Notes: generated by a model not told the origin, from the sequence alone. Counted from the stretch's first letter, positions 1-6,901 are shown. The stretch: 7,857 nucleotides of DNA from Flammeovirgaceae bacterium UBA4659 (GCA_002405445.1 DHLV01000268.1:1-7857); one strand, 5' to 3'. A program made the numbers and translations.

Positions 1-74
1 ATTCTAAACTCATTTTACTATTTTGGAGATGGCTTCTAGTATTGATGGAAGAAAAACATGGTAACCTCAATCAA

Positions 75-605
75 ATGAAAACAATCCGTTCTTTGAACTT
101 ACTGCTGTTGCTGGCTTTAACTGCTTGCGAAGGTTGTAAAAAAGATGAGCCAAAGCCCAAAACGGAATTGGAAAAACTACCACCCATTACCCAAGTGGGT
201 AAGAATACTTTCGGATGTTTAGTCAATGGAAAGGCATTCTCACCAACATCCAGCATAGATGCGGGCGTATACTACCAGCTCGGCACAGTTCTAATATGGG
301 GTAGAATAATTTCTCCTTTTCAAACACTTAGTATTGTTATCGATGAAAAAAGCTACGGAGAGGTCAAAACTCAATCTTACGAACTAACAAAGTTCCCTGA
401 TTCTTTTGCTCGCGCAAACATAACAAAAGATCCTTCTTATTGTGAGTATGAGCCGCAGAATTGCTTGAACGGCACCGTCAACATATCAAAGATTGACCGG
501 ATAACTTATGTGATATCTGGAACATTTGAGTTTTCGATTTTTACCGCCTCATGCGATACATTAAAAGTCACCAATGGAAGATTTGATATCAAATATATCC
601 CCTAA
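75..605 (+). CDS. Small lipoprotein, probably surface-exposed, function unknown
   Basis: 176 residues, complete. The N-terminus is a lipoprotein signal: Lys/Arg at residues 2-5, a leucine-rich core at 8-15, and the lipobox LTAC with the acylated Cys at 18. It is followed by EGCKKDEPKPK; an acidic/lysine stretch right after the lipid Cys resembles the Bacteroidota lipoprotein export signal, so outer-leaflet display is inferred. The mature part (about 40-176) looks beta-rich. The patterns NTFGCLVNGKAF at 44-55 and SGTFEF near 148-153, with a closing GRFDIKY, recall a common Bacteroidota lipoprotein type (DUF6252-like, from memory). Cys 48, 123, 130 and 160 could pair as disulfides. I chose the ATG at 75 because the signal peptide starts there; TTG 42 and ATG 45 would add 10-11 residues of unlikely hydrophilic lead. 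A gene 19 bp downstream encodes a secreted lipase-like protein, so co-transcription is likely. No enzymatic motif is visible. Confidence 0.85.
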   Translation: MKTIRSLNLLLLLALTACEGCKKDEPKPKTELEKLPPITQVGKNTFGCLVNGKAFSPTSSIDAGVYYQLGTVLIWGRIISPFQTLSIVIDEKSYGEVKTQSYELTKFPDSFARANITKDPSYCEYEPQNCLNGTVNISKIDRITYVISGTFEFSIFTASCDTLKVTNGRFDIKYIP

Positions 606-624
606 CCAATGAAACCAAACGCTT

Positions 625-3600
625 ATGAAAAAAACAATTCTCTTCTTCACAGTTATTTTGCCATTGCTGTGCTTCGGCCAAATAGAAATCGGCACGGTGT
701 TCCAAAACAACATGAACATCATCTTTCAAAATGTGGATCGAACACCGGTAACCACAGGGCTGTTAAAAGACTATGGCTTGATGATGAACGATATGGAGGT
801 TTTCAACGGCACTCTTCTAAGCAACAACTATGTTAACCGAGGCGTGTGGTCTTCTGTTTATACCTCTGTTTATAACATGCGGTTTGGCAACAATGCGACT
901 TTGCCAACCATCACCACCGTAAACACGGCAATAGACAATTACGTGGCCAGCGATGGCGAAACGGTAAACCTGATGGGCTTGCACTACAATTACCAGCAGT
1001 TTAAAACCAATGCGGCCACCAGCAACTTGGTATATGTGGTAAACAACCAAATTTTTGACACACCCGGCAGATCCACCACTCCTTATGAAGTGAAAGATGC
1101 TTTTGCCTTTGCCCCAACAAAAGATAATTTGAGTGGCGGCCAACAAACTTTTTTGCTGCGAAGCGACCTATTTTACAAAAACGTAACCAAAACAATTGCC
1201 TCTATACAAATTGATTTCAATGATGGTGGCGGGTTTAGAAACATTACCCTTGGCCAAGCCATTAACATCAATTACACTACCAACGGTGCCAAAAATTTGA
1301 TAGTGCGGGTGAGCTATGCTGATGGGCAGGTGCTGCAAAGCCAAAGCCGAATAAACATTGCCAATATTGATGTGCTAGGTTGTTCAAACTGCAGATACTC
1401 GGCACCTTTGACAGAGTTTTTCCCGAAGGGCAATTTCCCCGTGCAGGCCAGCCAAATGGGTTTTAGCTTTGCCACCATTGCCACGGCTGGAAACGATGGG
1501 ATTTTGGACAAACCATTGATATTGGTTGAAGGATTTGATCCCGAAAATGCTTTTAGCTTCAGATCCTATCGTGATGACCCTACAGCACTATTGGTTCCTG
1601 TAAACATAAGTTTTCAGGGAGAAACACTTGCCCAAGCCTTAGAGGCTGCAGGCTACGATATAATTTTTGTGAATTATGGAAATGGGGGCGATGACATAAA
1701 ACGCAATGCTTACTTGCTGGAGAACATCATTCAATGGGTAAACCAGCAAACGGCAGCGGTGGGCAGCACGCAAAAAAATGTGGTGATTGGTGTAAGCATG
1801 GGTGGCCTAGTGGCACGCTATGCATTGCGAGATATGGAACTGCGCAACGTGAACCACAACACTCGTTTGTATGCAAGTATTGATTCGCCTCACCAAGGAG
1901 CCAACGTTCCCTTGGGTTTTCAGGCGGCAGTAAAATTTATGGATGGTCTTAGTTTTTTTGGTCAGTCTTTATCTAGCTCAGCACCTGAACTAAAACGAGC
2001 GGTAAATGCGCTGAACAGCCCAGCAGCCCAGCAGATGCTAACGTATCAGCTTTCAGGGTCTGGCAGCTCTATAGCTTTTAACAACAACCAAGCGTTTGTC
2101 AATTTCTACAACGAGTACAAAACCATGGGCTTGCCACGGCAATGGGGCATACGCAATGTTGCAGTGGCCAATGGGTCGGAGTGTGCGCAAAACCAAGGCT
2201 TTAGTCCATATAGAATGATGCTTTCAGGCAATGGAACGCAAAGCATTAATTATTTGGTTAATCTGCTATTTGGTGCAGTGCAATTTGCAGGATCTTTAAA
2301 TCCATTTCAGTTTTTTGAGGGATTCTTTACAACTAAATCTGAGTTGCGCGCAGATATTGCTATTCGTTCTTTGCCGGATCGACAAGTACAACCATTGTTT
2401 TTCTTTCGCATTTCCTACAAAAAAGAAATTCTTTTTGGATTGATACAATCAGGGCAAGACTTAATAAATTTTACCTTTAACTCACCGGGCACTTTGCTTC
2501 CTTTAGATTCTAACCCCGGTGGCACTTTTGATATTAGTCGATTTGCGTCATTGCCAACAAACATATCTTTACTTAACTTAAACCCCGCCATTACTAGGTT
2601 TGGATTTATACCAACTACCTCATCATTAGATGTCGGCTCAGGCATGCAGCCGATTACACAAACAGAATATCTACGCGCCTACTCTACTGCTGCTCCGCCA
2701 ACGGCCCCGTTGAATGTGCCGTTTAACAATTTCTACACCAACCCACTGTCAAATGAATTTCATCCTTCGCTTACAACAAAAAATGGCAATTGGCTCTTTT
2801 CTGAGTTGCAAGGTACACCCCAAGTTTTTAGTTGCAATTATCTATGTAGTAACACAGGTGTTGAGCCGAGTGTTCTAGGTCCCGATCCTTTGTGTTCAAC
2901 TGGTACATTTTCTCTTCAAAATTCCACCCCATCAGTTCCAATAACTTGGACATCGAGTAATACGTCATCTCTAACAATTGTTTCTTTGGCAAATCAGACA
3001 GGTCAAGCGAACCGAGTTGGTAGTTTTAGCGGTACTGTTACGGTAACGGCAGTAATCAATGGAGGTTGTGGAAACTCTTCACCATACACAAAAATGATTA
3101 ATGTAGGCACCCCAAATTCATCAAACAATGCAATTGTCTACATTTCGAATAATTATGGAGTTAATCCAATAGCAGTCAACCCATCTACTGGCTACAACTT
3201 CTTTATGGATCCAGTTCAAGGAGCAACGTCTTACAATTGGAGTTTACCGAGAGGAGGTGGTTTTTCTTTTCTTGGGCCAGTACCTACAGCAAATGCTGCA
3301 GTTATTCGTACGGGTACATCATCGGGCAGCTACCAAGTAGTTTGTTCACCCCAAAATTTATGCGGGTCAGCTGGTGCTAGATTTTTAACCGTAATTGTTC
3401 AAGAAGGTGGAGGAGGAATTCAACAACGCGCGGCATTCCCTAATCCAGCTAATGACTCGTTTACCGTAAAAGTGAAAGAAGAAGACAGCAAAGAGGTGGC
3501 GGAGGCTGCTCTTTTTAACAAAAGCATGGAGCGGGTTTACTTTATCCGAACGGAAGAAAAAGAGATTAATGTATCAACGGCCAACCTTTTACCCGGGGTG

Positions 3601-3663
3601 TATTACCTTAATGTGATACTAGGAAAAGAAGTGTCACAAAAGCAAGTGGTTGTAAATCATTAA
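625..3663 (+). CDS. T9SS-secreted multidomain protein with lipase/esterase-like alpha/beta-hydrolase core
   Basis: 1012 residues, complete. Signal peptide 1-18 (MKKTILFFTVILPLLCFG, cut before Gln 19). Residues 20-250 form an N-terminal region shared, as far as I recall, with other large Bacteroidota exported proteins; it includes a small beta module at about 193-246 and a CxxC at 253-256. The hydrolase core spans about 293-735. It has a first strand LILVEGFDP (298-306), the nucleophile elbow GVSMGG with Ser 391 in GxSxG, and SPHQGA (421-426), as is common after the elbow in lipases. Asp 669 (SSLDV) and His 713 (NEFHP) are my candidates for the other triad members, by inference. Two Ig/PKD-like modules follow (about 745-832 and 838-925), then a Gly-rich linker and a type-A T9SS sorting domain (938-1012) that opens FPNPA and ends in GVYYLNV and KQVVVNH. 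It is therefore predicted to cross the outer membrane and be released or surface-anchored. The substrate, whether lipid or ester, is unknown. A strong terminator follows. Confidence 0.9.
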   Translation: MKKTILFFTVILPLLCFGQIEIGTVFQNNMNIIFQNVDRTPVTTGLLKDYGLMMNDMEVFNGTLLSNNYVNRGVWSSVYTSVYNMRFGNNATLPTITTVNTAIDNYVASDGETVNLMGLHYNYQQFKTNAATSNLVYVVNNQIFDTPGRSTTPYEVKDAFAFAPTKDNLSGGQQTFLLRSDLFYKNVTKTIASIQIDFNDGGGFRNITLGQAININYTTNGAKNLIVRVSYADGQVLQSQSRINIANIDVLGCSNCRYSAPLTEFFPKGNFPVQASQMGFSFATIATAGNDGILDKPLILVEGFDPENAFSFRSYRDDPTALLVPVNISFQGETLAQALEAAGYDIIFVNYGNGGDDIKRNAYLLENIIQWVNQQTAAVGSTQKNVVIGVSMGGLVARYALRDMELRNVNHNTRLYASIDSPHQGANVPLGFQAAVKFMDGLSFFGQSLSSSAPELKRAVNALNSPAAQQMLTYQLSGSGSSIAFNNNQAFVNFYNEYKTMGLPRQWGIRNVAVANGSECAQNQGFSPYRMMLSGNGTQSINYLVNLLFGAVQFAGSLNPFQFFEGFFTTKSELRADIAIRSLPDRQVQPLFFFRISYKKEILFGLIQSGQDLINFTFNSPGTLLPLDSNPGGTFDISRFASLPTNISLLNLNPAITRFGFIPTTSSLDVGSGMQPITQTEYLRAYSTAAPPTAPLNVPFNNFYTNPLSNEFHPSLTTKNGNWLFSELQGTPQVFSCNYLCSNTGVEPSVLGPDPLCSTGTFSLQNSTPSVPITWTSSNTSSLTIVSLANQTGQANRVGSFSGTVTVTAVINGGCGNSSPYTKMINVGTPNSSNNAIVYISNNYGVNPIAVNPSTGYNFFMDPVQGATSYNWSLPRGGGFSFLGPVPTANAAVIRTGTSSGSYQVVCSPQNLCGSAGARFLTVIVQEGGGGIQQRAAFPNPANDSFTVKVKEEDSKEVAEAALFNKSMERVYFIRTEEKEINVSTANLLPGVYYLNVILGKEVSQKQVVVNH

Positions 3664-3686
3664 AAGGATAATTCTAAATCATCAAT

Positions 3687-3716
3687 AAAGGCCTCGGTGT
3701 ATCCGGGGCTTTTTTA
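3687..3716 (+). terminator. Rho-independent terminator after the lipase-like gene
   Basis: A 7-bp stem GCCTCGG (3691-3697) / CCGGGGC (3703-3709), with one T-G wobble and a 5-nt loop TGTAT, is extended outward by A-T pairs. It is followed by six T residues (3710-3715). It begins 23 bp after the stop codon at 3661-3663 and separates the first two genes from the HupE-like gene. Confidence 0.85.
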
Positions 3717-3734
3717 TTTCACAACTCCATTTTT

Positions 3735-3763
3735 AACTTTAACTTTACCTTTCACCAACTTTG
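3735..3763 (+). promoter_or_regulatory. Possible promoter of the HupE-like gene
   Basis: This AT-rich stretch lies between the terminator and the HupE-like start. It has AACTTT twice in tandem (3735-3746), then ACCTTT, and CAACTTTG at 3756-3763, one mismatch from the Bacteroidota -7 consensus TAnnTTTG. If that box is used, the leader would be only a few bases before ATG 3776. No clear TTG at the -33 position is seen. A promoter is expected here because a terminator precedes it, but its exact position is uncertain. Confidence 0.35.
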
Positions 3764-3775
3764 TGTTGTACGGTA

Positions 3776-4357
3776 ATGAGTGAATTCTCTCTTTATTTTT
3801 CCCTTGGCCGCGACCATATTTTGGATTACAAAAATGGCTACGACCATATTTTGTTTGTCTTGGCGCTGTGCTCGGTGTACGTGATCCGCGATTGGAAGAA
3901 GATACTGATTTTGGTAACGGCCTTCACCATCGGCCACTCCATTACATTAGCATTGGCCACACTGCAAATCATTTCAGTCGATACCGCTTTAATTGAACTA
4001 CTCATCCCCATCACTATTTTGATTACCGCGGTGAGCAATCTTTTTAAGAAAATAGAGATACCCTCGGGCAAAAATATTCAGATCAACTACGGCTTTGCAT
4101 TGTTTTTTGGACTCATCCACGGCATGGGCTTTTCCAACTACCTGCGTGCCATTTTAGGTAAAGACCACAGCATCATCACACAGCTTTTGGCCTTTAATCT
4201 GGGCCTAGAGTACGGTCAAATAATCGTAGTGGTTCTTTTCCTCATCTTCAGCTATATTTTGGTCGATTGGGCAAAGGTTGCCCGCAGAGATTGGAACTTG
4301 ATTTTGTCATCAGCCATCGCTGGCATTGCACTGATTTTGATCAAAGACCGCCTCTAA
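3776..4357 (+). CDS. HupE/UreJ-family polytopic membrane protein, putative metal transporter
   Basis: 193 residues, complete, with about six membrane segments (roughly 23-38, 42-62, 70-90, 104-122, 134-162, 174-190). Family signatures are visible in order: GRDHILDYKNGYDHILF at 11-27, with His 14 and Asp 23/His 24; AFTIGHSITLALA at 49-61, with His 54; FGLIHGMGFS at 111-120, with His 115; and FNLGLEYGQ at 140-148, with Glu 145. Known HupE and UreJ proteins are nickel/cobalt permeases beside hydrogenase or urease genes, and the conserved His/Asp/Glu residues in the membrane fit metal binding. No hydrogenase, urease or nickel-enzyme gene is in this window, so the metal is unknown; this shorter subfamily (HupE_UreJ_2 type) is often a lone gene. 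ATG 3776 gives the usual MSEF start; the in-frame TTG at 3761 would add only five residues (starting with TTG, Cys, Cys). The M1 peptidase gene begins 37 bp downstream. Confidence 0.88.
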   Translation: MSEFSLYFSLGRDHILDYKNGYDHILFVLALCSVYVIRDWKKILILVTAFTIGHSITLALATLQIISVDTALIELLIPITILITAVSNLFKKIEIPSGKNIQINYGFALFFGLIHGMGFSNYLRAILGKDHSIITQLLAFNLGLEYGQIIVVVLFLIFSYILVDWAKVARRDWNLILSSAIAGIALILIKDRL

Positions 4358-4360
4358 TCA

Positions 4361-4394
4361 GTAATTTTAAATTTGTAATCTATAATCCGTAATT
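4361..4394 (+). repeat. Three GTAAT(T/C) hexamers at exact 14-nt spacing
   Basis: GTAATT at 4361, GTAATC at 4375 and GTAATT at 4389 are each offset by 14 nt and run up to the ATG at 4395. The first two 14-nt units also share other positions (about 9 of 14 identical). The second hexamer begins on the last base of the -7 box. This could be a degenerate tandem repeat, a regulator site or chance in AT-rich DNA. Confidence 0.45.
4368..4375 (+). promoter_or_regulatory. Bacteroidota -7 box upstream of the M1 peptidase gene
   Basis: TAAATTTG matches the TAnnTTTG consensus exactly and lies 19 nt before ATG 4395, inside the 37-bp gap. The nearest TTTG upstream (4336-4339, inside the HupE-like gene) is 28 nt away, longer than usual, so the -33 element is weak. 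It suggests that the peptidase gene can be transcribed independently of its neighbour. A short, Shine-Dalgarno-free leader would result. Confidence 0.45.
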
Positions 4395-6632
4395 ATGAAA
4401 CAATTTCTACTAATGTTTCTCCTATTGTTTTCCGTAGGAGTGTTTGCCCAAGAGCAGCCCAAATCTGAAATAAAATGGCAGGGCAAATTTGAGCAGCTCG
4501 ACCAAATGCTGCCCACACCCAACGAGTACCGCTCGGGTTCAGGCTCACCCGGCCCAAAGTACTGGCAGCAACAAGCTGACTATGACATGGCGGTTGAACT
4601 CAATGACCAAAACCAAAGCATCAGCGGTAAAGAAACGATTACGTACACCAACAACTCGCCCGATGTGCTGAAGTACCTGTGGTTACAGCTCGACCAAAAT
4701 TTATATGACAAAGAAAGCAACACCGGTAAAACACAAACTAACTCCATCCGCGATTCAGTTGCTGCTAAAAGCATGGCGGGTCAGTTCAATTTGTATGATT
4801 GGGAAGGTGGCTACAAAGTAAAATCGGTAACTGATATTTCCGGTAAGCCTCTTTCGTTTACCATTAACAAAACCATGATGCGCGTAGACCTGCCCACTCC
4901 CCTAAAATCGGGTGGCAAGGTTTCGTTTAATATAGAATGGAGCTACAACGTAAACGACCGCAACTTGTATGGGGGCCGCAGCGGCATGGAGTTCTTCCCC
5001 GAAGATGGCAACTATGTTTATACCATTGCTCAGTTTTTCCCGCGCATGTGTGTGTACGATGATGTGGTGGGCTGGCAAAACAAACAGTTTTTGGGCCGCA
5101 GTGAGTTTACGCTTCCGTTCGGCAATTACAAAGTAAGCATCACCGTGCCTGCCGATCACATTGTAGGCGCCACCGGTATGTTGAAGAACCCTCAGCAAGT
5201 GCTGTCGAAAGCAGAAATTGAGCGTTTCGAAAAAGCAAAAAATACGTTTGACAAACCCGTGATCATCTCCACACAAGCGGAGGCAATCGCGCGTGAGAAA
5301 ACAAAATCGACCGACAAAAAAACATGGCAGTTTGAAGCCACCAACGTGCGCGACTTTGCGTTTGCTTGCTCACGCAAATTTATTTGGGATGCCATGGCAG
5401 TGAAAATTGGAGACAAAACTCCTTTGGCAATGTCATACTATCCGAAAGAAGGCAACCCGCTGTGGGAAAAAGAGTCTACCATAGCTGTGAAAAACACACT
5501 AGAGGTTTACTCCAAATACACCATCGATTATCCTTATCCACAAGCCACTTCTGTGCATGCGGCTTCCATTGGTATGGAGTACCCTATGATTTGCTTCAAC
5601 TTTGGCCGCCCGAAAAAAGATGGCAGTTATGACAATGCCACGTTGCAGCGCATGTTGGGTGTGGTGATTCATGAAGTGGGCCACAACTTCTTCCCGATGA
5701 TCATCAACAACGATGAGCGCCAAACTACCTGGATGGACGAAGGGATTGATAGCTTTGTTCAGTTGTTGACAGAACTGGAGCGTTACCCGCAATTGGATTG
5801 GAGCCGCGGTAAACCCGCTGGCATTGTTCCTTACATGAAAGGCGATAAAACCATGATGCGCCCTTTGATGACAGGCGGGGAGCAAGTGGTGATGGCTGGT
5901 GCCGAACAATACGCAAAAGCGGCCACGGGTTTGTTCATTCTTCGCGAGACGGTGATGGGTAAAGATTTATTCGATAAGGCATTTAAGGAATACGCCCAGC
6001 GGTGGGCATTCAAACATCCCAAGCCCGCGGATTTTTTCAGAACCATGGAAGACGCCTCTGCGGTAGATTTGGATTGGTTTTGGAGAGGTTGGTTTTACAC
6101 CACGGATAATGTTGACATGTCGTTGGACAACGTGAAGTGGTACAAATTGAGAACAGAAAAAGTAAACCTCGAAAACAAAGAAAAGAAAGTTGCCAAAGGA
6201 GATTTGCCGAAAGAAGGTGATGCCAACAAGCCTGGTGATTTCAGCAAAGGACCAGATTATTTCACTGTGCTACCCACCGACAATCGTATGTATGGGGAGT
6301 TTGCCAACCGCATTGACGACAAAGCGGTGATGGCAAAAATGGAAAACAAAAATTTCTATGAAATTACACTCACCAACAAAGGCGGCTTGGTAATGCCTGT
6401 AATTATTGAGTGGATCTTTAAAGATGGCTCAAAAGAAATTGAACGGCTACCGGCTGAAATCTGGCGCATCAACGAAAACAAAGTAACAAAGGTGTTTGCC
6501 AAAGACAAAGAAGTGGCCAGTGTGGTGGTAGATCCACAAAAAGAAACTGCCGACATTACAATGGATGACAATGTGTTTCCACGCGTGGCGCAGCCCAACA
6601 AGTTTGATGAGTTGAAGAAAAAGAGCAATTAA
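4395..6632 (+). CDS. Exported M1-family zinc metallopeptidase (aminopeptidase-like)
   Basis: 745 residues, complete. Signal peptide 1-18 (MKQFLLMFLLLFSVGVFA, cut before Gln 19). The N-terminal beta domain covers about 62-270 and includes SGKETITYTNNSPD and LWLQLDQN. The gluzincin catalytic domain covers about 320-590. Its site is intact: HEVGH at 426-430 (zinc His 426 and 430, catalytic Glu 427), third zinc ligand Glu 449 in WMDEG, exactly 18 residues on, and the probable transition-state Tyr 506 in QYAKAATGLFILR. GMEYP at 393-397 takes the place of the classical GAMEN substrate motif, as in many Bacteroidota M1 members. A Lys/Glu-rich linker (about 590-618) leads to a C-terminal region at 619-745 that ends in Lys-rich FDELKKKSN. 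There is no T9SS sorting domain and no lipobox, so a periplasmic location is inferred; peptide trimming for nutrition is likely, substrates unknown. It has its own -7 box and its own terminator. Confidence 0.93.
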   Translation: MKQFLLMFLLLFSVGVFAQEQPKSEIKWQGKFEQLDQMLPTPNEYRSGSGSPGPKYWQQQADYDMAVELNDQNQSISGKETITYTNNSPDVLKYLWLQLDQNLYDKESNTGKTQTNSIRDSVAAKSMAGQFNLYDWEGGYKVKSVTDISGKPLSFTINKTMMRVDLPTPLKSGGKVSFNIEWSYNVNDRNLYGGRSGMEFFPEDGNYVYTIAQFFPRMCVYDDVVGWQNKQFLGRSEFTLPFGNYKVSITVPADHIVGATGMLKNPQQVLSKAEIERFEKAKNTFDKPVIISTQAEAIAREKTKSTDKKTWQFEATNVRDFAFACSRKFIWDAMAVKIGDKTPLAMSYYPKEGNPLWEKESTIAVKNTLEVYSKYTIDYPYPQATSVHAASIGMEYPMICFNFGRPKKDGSYDNATLQRMLGVVIHEVGHNFFPMIINNDERQTTWMDEGIDSFVQLLTELERYPQLDWSRGKPAGIVPYMKGDKTMMRPLMTGGEQVVMAGAEQYAKAATGLFILRETVMGKDLFDKAFKEYAQRWAFKHPKPADFFRTMEDASAVDLDWFWRGWFYTTDNVDMSLDNVKWYKLRTEKVNLENKEKKVAKGDLPKEGDANKPGDFSKGPDYFTVLPTDNRMYGEFANRIDDKAVMAKMENKNFYEITLTNKGGLVMPVIIEWIFKDGSKEIERLPAEIWRINENKVTKVFAKDKEVASVVVDPQKETADITMDDNVFPRVAQPNKFDELKKKSN

Positions 6633-6652
6633 GCTTCAAATCAATCGTTAGG

Positions 6653-6688
6653 AGGGCAGGTCGAAAAAAGGCCTGCCCTTTTTTTTTA
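6653..6688 (+). terminator. Rho-independent terminator after the M1 peptidase gene
   Basis: A perfect 8-bp stem AGGGCAGG (6653-6660) / CCTGCCCT (6672-6679) has an A-rich 11-nt loop and is followed by a run of T residues to 6687. It begins 20 bp after the peptidase stop codon. It should end transcription from the HupE-like and peptidase genes. Confidence 0.9.
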
Positions 6689-6689
6689 A

Positions 6690-6801
6690 TCCCTCACCCC
6701 AAATGACTCTCTGCGTAAGCACAAATTTGCCAGACCCCTCTCCCCCGGGAGAGGGGTGGATAGTCACTGCTATAAATGATGAAATTCTAGGGGGTGAGGG
6801 A
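6690..6801. repeat. Nested inverted-repeat element (REP/MITE-like)
   Basis: The outer arms TCCCTCACCCC (6690-6700) and GGGGTGAGGGA (6791-6801) are exact 11-bp reverse complements. In the middle, ACCCCTCTCCC (6734-6744) and GGGAGAGGGGT (6747-6757) form a second perfect 11-bp palindrome with only CC between. A further 5-bp pair, TGACT (6704-6708) / AGTCA (6762-6766), lies between the arms. The C-rich/G-rich arms contrast with the AT-rich surroundings. It encodes no protein and sits exactly between a terminator and a promoter. The arm sequences resemble dispersed intergenic palindromes that I recall from several bacterial genomes; membership of a repeat family is inference, since only one copy is in the window. 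Confidence 0.65.
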
Positions 6802-6848
6802 GGACATAACATTTTTTCTAAATGCTCGAGTTTAGCCTTCACAATAAA

Positions 6849-6882
6849 TTGACATTCGGTATCCCACCTTTGATTAACTTTG
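6849..6882 (+). promoter_or_regulatory. Bacteroidota-type promoter of the AsmA-family gene
   Basis: A -33-like TTG at 6849-6851 is followed after 23 nt by TAACTTTG at 6875-6882, an exact match to the TAnnTTTG -7 consensus. The -7 box ends 19 nt before ATG 6902, the same distance as in the M1 peptidase gene. The implied leader is short, with no Shine-Dalgarno sequence (CATTCCAAATTCCTACAAT precedes the ATG). Confidence 0.55.
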
Positions 6883-6901
6883 CATTCCAAATTCCTACAA
6901 T

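Larger units (their letters stand above)
6633..6901. other. Intergenic region: terminator, palindromic element, promoter
   Basis: This is the longest gap in the window (269 bp). In order it holds the peptidase terminator, the nested inverted repeat and the AsmA promoter. Between the repeat and the promoter (6802-6848) I see only a small imperfect palindrome, CTAAA (6818-6822) / TTTAG (6831-6835) around CTCGAG, which could be an operator but has no further support. No RNA gene or small protein gene is apparent on either strand. Confidence 0.6.

Noticed and set aside
1..41. Promoter near TACTATTTTGG at the left edge
   Set aside because: It only partly matches TAnnTTTG, and too little upstream sequence is present to find a -33 element.
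42..74. Upstream TTG/ATG starts for the lipoprotein gene
   Set aside because: They would place charged residues before the signal peptide; ATG 75 begins a textbook lipoprotein signal.
609..836. 75-codon + strand frame starting 16 bp before the lipase-like gene
   Set aside because: It overlaps the lipase-like gene in another frame, has no signal or domain, and is a shadow of that gene.
3761..3775. TTG start for the HupE-like gene
   Set aside because: It overlaps the probable -7 region and adds five atypical residues; ATG 3776 gives the usual MSEF start of the family.
5499..5909. 136-codon minus-strand frame opposite the M1 catalytic domain
   Set aside because: It is antisense to the HEXXH region of a well-conserved enzyme and has no recognisable features of its own.
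6648..6890. 80-codon open frame on the minus strand across the 6633-6901 gap
   Set aside because: It runs through the terminator hairpin and the palindromic element; its Pro/Gly-rich residues simply translate the repeat. The + strand structures explain the sequence better.
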